NCBI GenBank assembly: GCA_003697105.1
Contig: RFFQ01000033.1
Location: 1 to 35,425 of the forward strand
DNA from: Gemmatimonadota bacterium
GTDB taxonomy: Bacteria; 4572-55; J002
DNA: 35,425 nucleotides
Direction: 5' to 3'
A model generated the notes under the pieces. That model searched no databases and had not been told where the DNA came from. It saw nothing but the letters and a program-made list of their open reading frames with translations. The position numbers and the translations under genes were made by a program. Positions 1 to 8,800 of the stretch are shown one piece after another (positions within the stretch are counted from its first letter, which is position 1; each line of letters starts with the position of its first letter).

Positions 1-55
1 CCTCATAATATGCCTTGAGGATGGAGTCGTTGATTTCCGTATGAAAAACCGACAT
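1..55 (-). CDS. Partial CDS, N-terminus of an unidentified protein (runs off the window)
   Basis: A minus-strand ATG at 55-53 opens a frame that stays open to the window edge (18 codons, beginning MSVFHTEIND). A ribosome-binding-like AAGGGTGA lies about 8 bases upstream of the ATG at a normal spacing, which is the main support. Too little protein is present to assign a family. The gene is transcribed away from everything else in the left part of the window, so the region to its right would hold its promoter. Confidence 0.4.
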   Translation of the reverse strand, partial: MSVFHTEINDSILKAYYE

Positions 56-645
56 AACCGGTCACCCTTAAATCTATAAAAAATCTTTGCTCTACATATG
101 CAGACCCACGCTATCAAATTTATTAGTGGGGTGTCAACCCAATTTCCCTTCAATCTGAAAGAAGTCCACCATTATGAATCAGATAAATGTAGAAGCCTTA
201 TTATAGTAGTAACTATTAGTACTGTCAACGGTAAAGAAGGGTCTGAAAAAGGACGATTTTCGCAACCTCAACCTTGACGGATAATCCTATCCACGCTATA
301 TTGTCCCTGTCCGTCAGGGGGGTTCTCTGAATCATGCGCGGCGTTAAAACGTGATAGACATGAGTGCGATATTTGAAAAAGCGTATGAGATTTATACGGA
401 ATGCGTTCTGATCACAGTTAAGATCACACTTACACTATTTATCGGGAAATTTAATCCCGGCACTGCAGGATTTGGATGATGCCAGGGATCAGGAGTTAGG
501 GATTAGGTGGTGCCATAGAACATCATTTTATGGAAATATTGGAGAAGTGGATGAAATGACAAGAACGCTGCGATCACCGATCAACGCCAGTTGTTGAGCT
601 TTATTTCACCCATTCAAAAACATCATATACTAAGGAGTTCTACCG
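56..645. other. Long intergenic region with little coding content
   Basis: Nearly 590 bases without a convincing gene. It contains one sigma70-like promoter (274-302), a short hairpin CCCTG/CAGGG at 305-319, and a second 5-bp hairpin CGGGA/TCCCG at 443-459. A 39-codon frame at 360-479 has no ribosome-binding site and no recognisable motif, so I do not call it a gene. The right end provides the ribosome-binding site of the next gene (TAAGGAG, 631-637). Confidence 0.5.
274..302 (+). promoter_or_regulatory. Sigma70-like promoter
   Basis: TTGACG (274-279), a 17-base spacer and TATATT (297-302) match the -35/-10 consensus well. The nearest plausible start codon on this strand is at 646, so the transcript would have a leader of roughly 330 bases or would be a small RNA. 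No transcript evidence is available. Confidence 0.45.
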
Positions 646-1158
646 GTGAAGGGGAAAGTGATCCGAAAATCCCCCAAAAAAACTTCCAAAGGGCTATCCA
701 AAACGGCTGGGTCCAGCTTGATGCTCGGCGGTTTGGGATTGATATTGGTGATTATCGGGGGATATTCACTGTTCAGCAAATCGGATTTTGAAAAAGAAGG
801 CGTACCGGCAACGGCAACTATCATCAAGAAATTCGACCTTTCGGGGATGAGTGTTGATGGCTTCCCCATTCGCAGTTTTATGGTCACCCTTCAATTTGAC
901 GATACTACCGGAAACACTCAGACGCATGATTTGGAATTGCACGAAGTATATTGGAAAACACTCCGTGAAAATGAGACCCTCGAAATTATCTATTTACCGG
1001 AGACGCCAGCACAGTTGACTCTGGCAAAAAATGTCAAATCCGGAACGGGAGAAGCCAGTGTGCTCATGATTGCCGGAATCGGTGCAATGGCGCTGGGAGC
1101 TATCCTCTGGTGGATGGAAGACCGGAATAAAACCCGTTTGAATGCTTCACATCATTAG
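646..1158 (+). CDS. DUF3592-like two-TM membrane protein
   Basis: 170 residues from a GTG start preceded at normal spacing by TAAGGAG (631-637). A basic N-terminus is followed by a membrane segment at about residues 24-43. Next comes a beta-rich soluble domain (about 50-130) beginning GVPATATIIKKF, and a second membrane segment at about 137-157 ending in WW before a short charged tail. This layout, with the 'a.A.i' opening strand and the late 'Y.P..P' motif (YLPETPAQ), fits the DUF3592 family, whose molecular role is not established. The soluble domain probably faces the periplasm. It is the first gene of a likely operon with the Tudor-like gene 79 bases downstream and the receiver protein after that. 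Family assignment is by pattern only. Confidence 0.65.
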   Translation: MKGKVIRKSPKKTSKGLSKTAGSSLMLGGLGLILVIIGGYSLFSKSDFEKEGVPATATIIKKFDLSGMSVDGFPIRSFMVTLQFDDTTGNTQTHDLELHEVYWKTLRENETLEIIYLPETPAQLTLAKNVKSGTGEASVLMIAGIGAMALGAILWWMEDRNKTRLNASHH

Positions 1159-1237
1159 CTATACCCTATTTCAGAGATGAGAGAGATACCAGACCTTTTT
1201 AACCCATTTAAAACCTAATATACAAGGAGTTTAGCGT

Positions 1238-1843
1238 ATGACGGATTTCAAAGTCGGAGACCGGATCGAGCATCCTCGATTTGGGCAAGGCACCATTGTC
1301 AAAATTGAAGGAGATACGGAACTGGATGATATCCGGTTGTTGATCGAATTTTCCGATGGCAAAAAGTCTATTGACCCGGCATATGCCCCCATTGAAATCA
1401 TTGGAACCGATGATACGTTTACCTTAAAAGAGACCCTCCGGCAAGTGATCCGGGAGGAATTAAACAGCCTACAGGCAACGGCTACGGCGGGAAGCAGTAT
1501 CGATATTAAAGCCGCCTTCCGCGACATCATCGCCGAGGAATTGGGCATTACCCCTGTAGAACTTGGCGACCGCTGGATCGGGGGTACACTTTATCTGCAG
1601 CCTGGACGAGAGGGACTTAAAGAGAAAGAAATCCCCATTGAAACCTTTTTCCACAAGATTGTGATGGTGCGAGACCGGTTGCGCGTGCTAGAACAACAAA
1701 TTAACTCTCATCCCAAATTGGATGATGAAGATAAAGTCAATTTACAGCAATATATCACCCGCTGTTATGGTTCCCTGACGACCTTTAACGTCTTATTTAA
1801 GGAACGGAGCGATTGGTTTGTCGGGTCAAGCCATCGTGGCTAA
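1238..1843 (+). CDS. Hypothetical protein with N-terminal UvrD/PcrA-tail-like Tudor domain
   Basis: 201 residues, ATG preceded by an AAGGAG ribosome-binding site. Residues 1-48 (KVGDRIEHPRFGQGTIVKIE) closely resemble the small Tudor-like beta-barrel at the C-terminus of UvrD/PcrA helicases and related transcription-coupling domains, which typically bind RNA polymerase or other proteins. The remaining residues, about 60-200, are mainly helical with a charged, probably coiled segment near 140-175, and I do not recognise a family. There are no catalytic motifs and no signal peptide, so it is probably cytoplasmic. The stop codon is 16 bases before the ATG of the tandem-receiver gene, so co-expression is likely. 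A role as an adaptor in regulation is possible but is only inference from the domain and neighbour. Confidence 0.75.
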   Translation: MTDFKVGDRIEHPRFGQGTIVKIEGDTELDDIRLLIEFSDGKKSIDPAYAPIEIIGTDDTFTLKETLRQVIREELNSLQATATAGSSIDIKAAFRDIIAEELGITPVELGDRWIGGTLYLQPGREGLKEKEIPIETFFHKIVMVRDRLRVLEQQINSHPKLDDEDKVNLQQYITRCYGSLTTFNVLFKERSDWFVGSSHRG

Positions 1844-1859
1844 ATCGAATAGGTGCTTC

Positions 1860-2600
1860 ATGAAAATTACCCCCCGAATTTTGATTGTCGAAGATGAACC
1901 CTCGGTAGTGGTTTATCTCAAAAGTTTGTTAAGACGCTGGAATTGTGAGGTGTGTGATGTCGCGTACACCGGTAAAGAAGCGGTCACAAAAGCATTGGAG
2001 CACCAACCGGATGTTATTCTGATGGACATCATGCTGGTAGGAGATACGGATGGAATTGATGTCGCTCAAACCATTGAGTCCCAATTGAACACGCATATCA
2101 TTTTCATTACCGCAATTATCAGTAGTGTCACCAAAAAGATACCCGAAATTAAATCCCGGCCGCTGTTGCACAAACCGATAGACCCGAACCAACTGTTGCA
2201 AGCCCTAGAAAAAGTAACGGCTGCCGGTACGTTTGATGTCACATCTTCGACGAATCACCCCTTGCGGATATTGCTTGTGGAGGACAACCGGGTTACCCTA
2301 AAGATTGTCAGCAGTATGCTCAAGCGTCTCGGTTATGAGATTGTTGGCATGGTCATGAGCGGCGAGGAAGCCATCCAAAAGGCAGAAGCGTTACACCCGG
2401 ATATTATCCTTTCGGATGTGGACTTGATGGGCGACATGACCGGTCTGGAAGCGGCGCAGTACATCCGCACCCACTATCAAATTCCGGTTGTTTTCCTGAC
2501 AGGGCAATTAACAGCTATCGATAACTCTTTTGTGACCCTAAATAAAGCCGCGTTTACCGCCCGCGATATTCAGCAAGCAATTGAAAAAGCGATTGCCTAA
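1860..2600 (+). CDS. Tandem-receiver response regulator (REC-REC, no output domain)
   Basis: 246 residues from ATG 1860. A longer in-frame TTG at 1818 overlaps the upstream gene and adds no conserved sequence, so I chose the ATG. Residues 5-118 form a complete receiver domain: acidic pocket E11-D12-E13, phospho-acceptor D56 in ILMD, conserved Thr in FITA, and the Lys-Pro pair in HKPI. Residues about 132-245 form a second receiver with acidic ED, acceptor Asp in ILSD and Thr in FLTG. There the usual Lys-Pro is Lys-Ala (NKAAF) and the segment between is compressed. No DNA-binding, enzymatic or kinase domain follows, so signalling must go through protein contacts, for example in a phosphorelay. 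No histidine kinase is encoded in the window. It probably shares an operon with the two preceding genes. Confidence 0.9.
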   Translation: MKITPRILIVEDEPSVVVYLKSLLRRWNCEVCDVAYTGKEAVTKALEHQPDVILMDIMLVGDTDGIDVAQTIESQLNTHIIFITAIISSVTKKIPEIKSRPLLHKPIDPNQLLQALEKVTAAGTFDVTSSTNHPLRILLVEDNRVTLKIVSSMLKRLGYEIVGMVMSGEEAIQKAEALHPDIILSDVDLMGDMTGLEAAQYIRTHYQIPVVFLTGQLTAIDNSFVTLNKAAFTARDIQQAIEKAIA

Positions 2601-2641
2601 ACCCCATACTATTCTTGCCGGCAATGTTCTATTCTTTTTCA

Positions 2642-2670
2642 TTGACAAGTACGGGCAACCGGTTTATTCA
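2642..2670 (+). promoter_or_regulatory. Possible promoter upstream of the glutamate synthase fusion
   Basis: A perfect -35 hexamer TTGACA (2642-2647) is followed after 17 bases by TATTCA (2665-2670), a weak -10. If used, the transcript would begin just before the inverted-repeat element at 2698-2858 and carry it as a leader in front of the start codon at 2897. The weak -10 keeps confidence low. Confidence 0.35.
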
Positions 2671-2697
2671 TTAGCCATTCGATAGGCTCATTTCACG

Positions 2698-2858
2698 ATA
2701 ACCCAAGTTAAAATTTCGATGCACACGTCGCGACTGTTTCAATCCCAATACAATAATCTATCCCAGCAATAATTGGGATATTGCTGGTGCTGGTTGTTTT
2801 GGGGATATTGATGAAGCAGGGGCGAGATGCAGTGTTTTGGAGATTTAACTTGGGTTAT
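2698..2858 (+). other. Nested inverted-repeat element: structured leader RNA or TA-flanked MITE
   Basis: The ends are a perfect 15-bp inverted repeat, ATAACCCAAGTTAAA (2698-2712) and its complement (2844-2858). Inside lies a perfect 9-bp hairpin CCAGCAATA/TATTGCTGG (2763-2771 with 2779-2787). Its entire 7-base loop ATTGGGA (2772-2778) is complementary to TCCCAAT at 2743-2749, so a pseudoknot is possible. An 8-bp palindrome GTCGCGAC lies at 2727-2734, and GGGATATTG occurs twice (at 2775 and about 2812). The element ends 38 bases before the start codon of the 2830-residue gene. One reading is a structured 5' leader. The other is a small non-autonomous transposon, because the inverted repeats can be read as starting just inside a TA on each side, as in IS630/Tc1-type insertions. 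I do not recognise a known RNA family. Confidence 0.5.
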
Positions 2859-2896
2859 TTTTATTTGCTCCGATAATATCATCAGGAATTTGGCTC

Positions 2897-5800
2897 ATGT
2901 TTACCATTACACCACCTTTTGACGTGCTATGGCAACAATCTGTGCAAAAGCGGGTAGCCACCCAACATAGCGCCGTCGAGTTACTACTAGAGAAATATCA
3001 AGCCCACCTCGAAGCGATGCCCGCTATAGAGGATAATCCTCACTATCGCCGGGTAAAAGCGAAACTCAGCGAGGCTTCGGAGGTGTTCCCCCTGCGCGCC
3101 GTTCAGCAAGCCATTTATTACTCGGATGCCGGAACGGTGGTCGTACCCGATGAGATCAAACATCATTTGGTCAACATCAGTGCGCAATTTGTGGTGCGCC
3201 CGGGTTCGCTGGCGGACTTGCAAGCGTTCGTTCAACTGGCTTATCAGGAGCAAATTCGCTATACCATTCGCGGGTCTGGTACGTGGCCCTTCGGAGGCTC
3301 GATCCCGATGAATAAGGAGGTTGTTCTGGATCTCTCCTACCTGAATTTTCATCACTTGGATCTAGATCGGGCGCAGTTGACCGTTGCGCCGGGAACTGTT
3401 TTTGCCCCCATGCGGCAAATACTCCGCGATCAAGGGTTTGCTTTCCGGCAAGAGATCACCAATCCCCATTCCGGCACTATCTGTGGCTGGATTGCCACCG
3501 GTGGCTTGGGTATTGGTGCGTATAAGTACGGGCATGTGCAAGAGTCCGTCGCGGCAATCCTGTGGCTGACCCCCCAAGGCGAATGGCAAACCTTGACCCC
3601 AGACGATGATCGCTTTGACCTGCTGTTTGATTCTGAAGGGCAAATGGGAATTGTCGCAGGTGCGGTACTGGATGTAAAGCGCTTGAGTTACGTCTCAAAA
3701 CCGTATGCCTTTTCCTTTGATAACGCGGTGGCAGTCCAAACTTTTGTGGAGTTGATCGCTAAGTGGGAATTGCGACCCTCATCAATGATCTACTTTGACA
3801 AACATTACATGAATATCACGTATGCTATTGAATGCGAACACCTTGAACAACATGTGCAAGAGGCCCTCCGTACCGAAGATGACCTGCGTATCCGCCGGGA
3901 TCGCCACCGTAAAGAGGTCATCGAACGCCTGAATGGGCTTGACCATGTGCTGGTGTTGGAATTTGACACCCCAGAAGATTACCAACGCGCGTTGAAATAC
4001 CAGCCGTTCCGCAAGATGGGCGAACAACTGTTTCATGGGGTGTCATTCCGCCGTCTTCCCACAGATGTGGCACACCATATGTGGGAGCATCGCTACGCGC
4101 CGGTGCAGATGAAGCAAAAAGGACCCTCTATGCTGGTTGGAGAGACTATCTTGCCGGTTAAAAACTTCCCCGAATACATGAATTTTGTGGAAGCCGCCAT
4201 CAGCAATTGGACAGGCAATCCGGTAAAAACGGAAGCACACGTTCTTAGCCCGCAGGAAGTTCTCATCCAGACCATCTTGCTTGCCGACATCGATACCCTG
4301 CGGCATAAACTCTACCTCGGTTTGGTACCGTTCATGATCCAAACGTCGATCCAGTTGGGCGGCAAACCGTATGGTACGGGCATCTGGAACCTGCCTTTCC
4401 TCAAAGCCCGGATGAAAACCGGTGATGGGAAGCACATCCAAAAGTTAATCGATACCAAAAATACCCTCGATCCCCAGCACCTGATCAATCAATGCAAATT
4501 TATCAATGAACAGGGGCGCAAACCCGCTTTAAAGCTTTTTCAAAAAATGTCACCTGTCTTGGTCGAAAAAGGTGTTAAATGGCTCTATCAAGGCAAGTTG
4601 AAGGAGGGGAACTCGCTAGGGAAATGGCTTTGGAAGGCAAATAAAGCCCTTTTTCCGCAAATGGTGCCCCCTCAACTTCAGGCAAAGCGTCCGTCGCTAC
4701 TGGAAATCAATTCGGTCTGCGCGGAATGCGATAGCTGTGAGAAAGTCTGCCCCACCAGTGATGTGTTTGGTATGTGGGGGTTAGCGACACCAATTACCCG
4801 CCGCAAAACAGCCAATCGATTGGCTCGCGGTGAGGCGATCACCCCCAGTGAAGCCCTCGGTTTTCTGGTTTGTACCCGGTGCGATAACTGCACCCGCGTC
4901 TGCCCCACGGATATTCCACTAACCCGCATGTTTGACGCTGTTGAAGCGGATACCCATTACCAACTTGCCCTTGCCAAAGGGCTGGGTGCAGACCCCACCG
5001 ATAGCGATGATCTGGCAGAGAAAAAGAACGAATTTATTACTCGCTTTTGGGATATTATGAAGGAAAGCCCGCTCTACTTGCCCCACACTTTAGCGGAACA
5101 AAAAGAGGAAAAATCCCACTTACAACACGGCTTGAACATCATTTATCCCCGCGGGTTCGCCTACGCTGAACTTTTCATCGACCCCGAAACCTGCATCAAA
5201 TGCGGCATGTGTGCGCATGAAAACGCATGTACCTATGGGGCACGCAAAGGCGCCCCGCGTGAAATCCCCCAACTGATCGATCAGAACTGTGCCCTGTGCA
5301 ATGCCTGCATCAATTATTGTCCTCAAAATAAAGCAGTCCATGCGGAACGGGAGTACTTGGATAAGTTGATTAAGAACGCCATCGATTTGGAAGAACGCAA
5401 ATTCTGGCAGACCGAAAAGTCCTTTTTGCGCGATACGACCACCATTCAACGCTCCCCAGAGATCACGCATCAAGCGGATATTTATGTCACGGAAAATATT
5501 ATTATGGAGATCGATAAAGAATCCTCCACCGGACAAATTCCCGTCTCTGGGATGGGGCAAGGCGACCGGCACACGGGTATTGGGTTTGATGCCGAGCGGT
5601 TTTCGCACTTCCACATTGTCGGTCCGGCTCAAAACCGCTTGCATGAGGGCGACCCCGATGAAGAACTCTCCGTAAAATTGGGCAAACGGCATCGCTACTG
5701 CAAATTTGATGCGGACGAAAATCTCCACAATCCCCCGTATCACAAGATCGAACTTCAGACCCCGATGATGTATAACGCCGTGCCGCTGGATAGTAATGGG

Positions 5801-8800
5801 CATGTGGAATTGGCATTCATCAAGGTTGCCGAGCAACACCAAACATTGGTTCATATGACGCTGGATCGCTTTTTGGAGTATTACACCTTTTTCCTGAGTG
5901 AAGGCGGTTACGGCGAATTACCTCCGGTGATTGTCCCGCGTGTGGATGAAGAATTTATCGACCACCTGCAAGTCCAACCGACCGTCACTCGCAAATTACT
6001 GATGGACTTGTGGAAAATGCCAATGTTTGAGATCATCTACCACAAGGAGATGAACCAAACGATTGAGTTTGTCCGTAATTCGGTGCAAGCCCTAAACCGG
6101 GAGATCCCCCTCATCTGCGGCTATCTGGAAGTCTCCGAACATGACATCATCGGGGGGGAGCAAATCATCCCCCATGTGCTAGAAATGTTGGAGGACTTTT
6201 TACGCCTTGAGGTGGACGTGATTCACATCCGGGGTAAACGCAACAAAGACCACTATTTTACCACCTCGCAAGCCGTGCGCGCCATTCACCATTATCTGGT
6301 GGAGAGTGGACGGCGCCATCTGGTGTCACTGATTGCTTCCGGCGGTATCCGGTTGGCATCGGATAGCCAAAAAACGATTCAACGCGGCGCAGAAGCCACC
6401 TTGCTTGATTTCGCGGCTCTCTTGGCACTAGACCCCGATGCCTACAAAGCCATTGTTGAGCATAAAACCACTACCGAACACCTGATCGATCTGGACATTG
6501 AGTGGGCGATAGAACGATTAAACAACCAGATGGAATCCCGAAAAGTGCAAATTTTAGAAGTACTTGGCGCCGCCGGATTCAAGGATTTGAAAAAAACTGT
6601 GGGCGAAGAAGGACGCCTGATCGACTTTTTTCAACTGGAAGAACGTATCCAAAAAGAGATTTTTGAACAGGATGAGAAACTCAGCCAACAGGCAGAATTG
6701 AACCGGCAATTGATGACCACCGAAAGAGTGAATCCGGCAGATGCCTTTCGCTATTCGGAACTGAAACAGAAAGTGCAACCGCTAAAATCTCCGCACTACT
6801 TTTATGAACTCGGTGAGGTCAACCAGACGGTTTATCAACGGGATCACGTGTGGCCCGGCACCTTGATTGAGACCTTAGGACGCATGGCGGCAGGAGACCC
6901 CGCCATGTTTTATCTGAAGCATGTTAAATCTGTCGGCTTGTTAGGAGACGGCTTCGATGTGATGAAAATTCTCTACCAGCGGGACCCAGACACCATCGAT
7001 GAGACCGAACTAGACCGCGTTCAGACGGCGTTACCGCTCGATAAAGGGCTTATCCTCAAACAACCGTGGATGCTCGGCGGCAAATCGGTCGGTTCTATCG
7101 GGTTGGATACGTGGCGTGCGCATGTTATTCTTTCTCGTGAATTGGGCATTCAATACGATACCGGCGAAGGCGGCTACCCGACCTGTTTTTTCCTTAATCG
7201 CAAAGGGGAACCCATCTTTTTCACGGAGCGGGATATCCAACGCATCAAATACTTCTTTAAACATGATACCCATTACACCGTGAAAGAAATCAAGGCAATC
7301 TTACACGAAAATCGGATCACCGAGTCCACGCATCCCCACATTTATGAACAATTGAATGAACACCCAGACCTGAAACCATTCCTCTTTTACGAAGTGATTA
7401 GTACTGAGGATGAGCCGTTTGTCTCAACCGAACTCAAAACCGGTCTGTTTGGCGTGACCAAAGAGACCATCAAAAAAGCAAGACGGGTGGTCATCGCTTA
7501 CAGTCAAGGCGCTAAAATGGGGATTGGGGGACACATTCTAGCCCGGAAGGTCAATAAGTTGGTCTCGTACCTGCGCGGGATTCAAGGCTTGGAAGAACTC
7601 AATACCAGCCGTATCCAGCAATTGATCAAACGGATCGAAAAACTTGAAAAAGATGCCACTCACCCCATGCACGACCTCGCCACATCTGCCATGCCGGAAC
7701 TGATGCGTGCTAATGATGACGGCGAAATTTACCCCGAACTGAAAACATGGCTCTGGCAGATTCAACAGCGGACATACGAACTCCATGAAGCCAAAAAAAT
7801 CGACCCCATCGATTTTGAGTACCTGATTCGCCTCAGTGAGGAGGTCATCAGCTATAGCTACACCAGCGTGATTTCACCGTTTCCGTTCCATAACTGCTAT
7901 TCTATTGAAGATGTCAAAGCATTCATTGACATGGTGCGTATGATCAACCCGCAGGCGGTGATTTCGGTCAAGGTATCGCCTTCGGTGGACATCGAATTCA
8001 TTGCCGCCGGTCTAGCACGTATTGCCAAAGATAACACGGAGGAAGCGGAAAAGGGCATTAAAAATTCAACACCCCTAAATCCTGACTACGGCATGAAGAT
8101 CGAAATTTGGCTGGATGGTCCTCGGGGAGGGACGGGCGCATCGCCTAACATCATTAAGGGGCAGATGGGAATGCATCTGGAGTACGCGATTCCGTTGATC
8201 CATGACCGGTTAGTCCGCGATGGTTTGCGGAATTATGTGAAATTTATGGTCTCTGGGGGGATTCGCACCTATGAGGATGTGATCAAAGCGGTGGCGTTGG
8301 GAGCAGATGGTGTAATTTGGGGCACGGCGCCGCTGGCAGCAATTGGGTGTGATCGCAATCGCAATTGCCATGACGGATGCTCGCGCGGGATTGCCACTAG
8401 CAATTTAATCATGCAGAACCTGCGCAATGTAGATTTGAACTCCAAGCAGATGATCAACGCCTTCGTCATCATGCAAATGCAGGTGATTCGGGCGTTGGCG
8501 GGGCTAGGATTTACCGACATCCGGCAGTTGCGGGGTCGTTTTGATAAAATTCAGTGGTTAGGCTTGAAAGAGCGGGTTGATTTTCGCATTCGGCAGCGCA
8601 AATCGTTTGCTCAACAGATGCAGAGCGCCGGCTACAAAGCGCCGGAACGACAGCCGCACGCAACCGGACAGACCAATTGCGGTGTGGCGGCATTGATCGG
8701 TTCCCATCCGGTACCGAGTTTTATCATGGATGAAGCCCTCAAATCGATGAAAAATCGGGGGATGGATGGTGTCGGTATTGGTAAGACCCTCTGTTTTAAT

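Noticed and set aside
360-479. 39-codon plus-strand frame
   Set aside because: No ribosome-binding site, no motif, and no neighbouring gene it could join. Treated as non-coding.
2850-2879. TTGGGT-18-TAATAT as a promoter for the glutamate synthase fusion
   Set aside because: The start site would fall inside the ribosome-binding site at 2883-2888, leaving no usable leader. The TTGACA at 2642 is a better -35.
5120-5854. 244-codon minus-strand frame
   Set aside because: It is antisense to the Fe-S region of the glutamate synthase fusion, whose conserved cysteine motifs show that the plus strand is coding.
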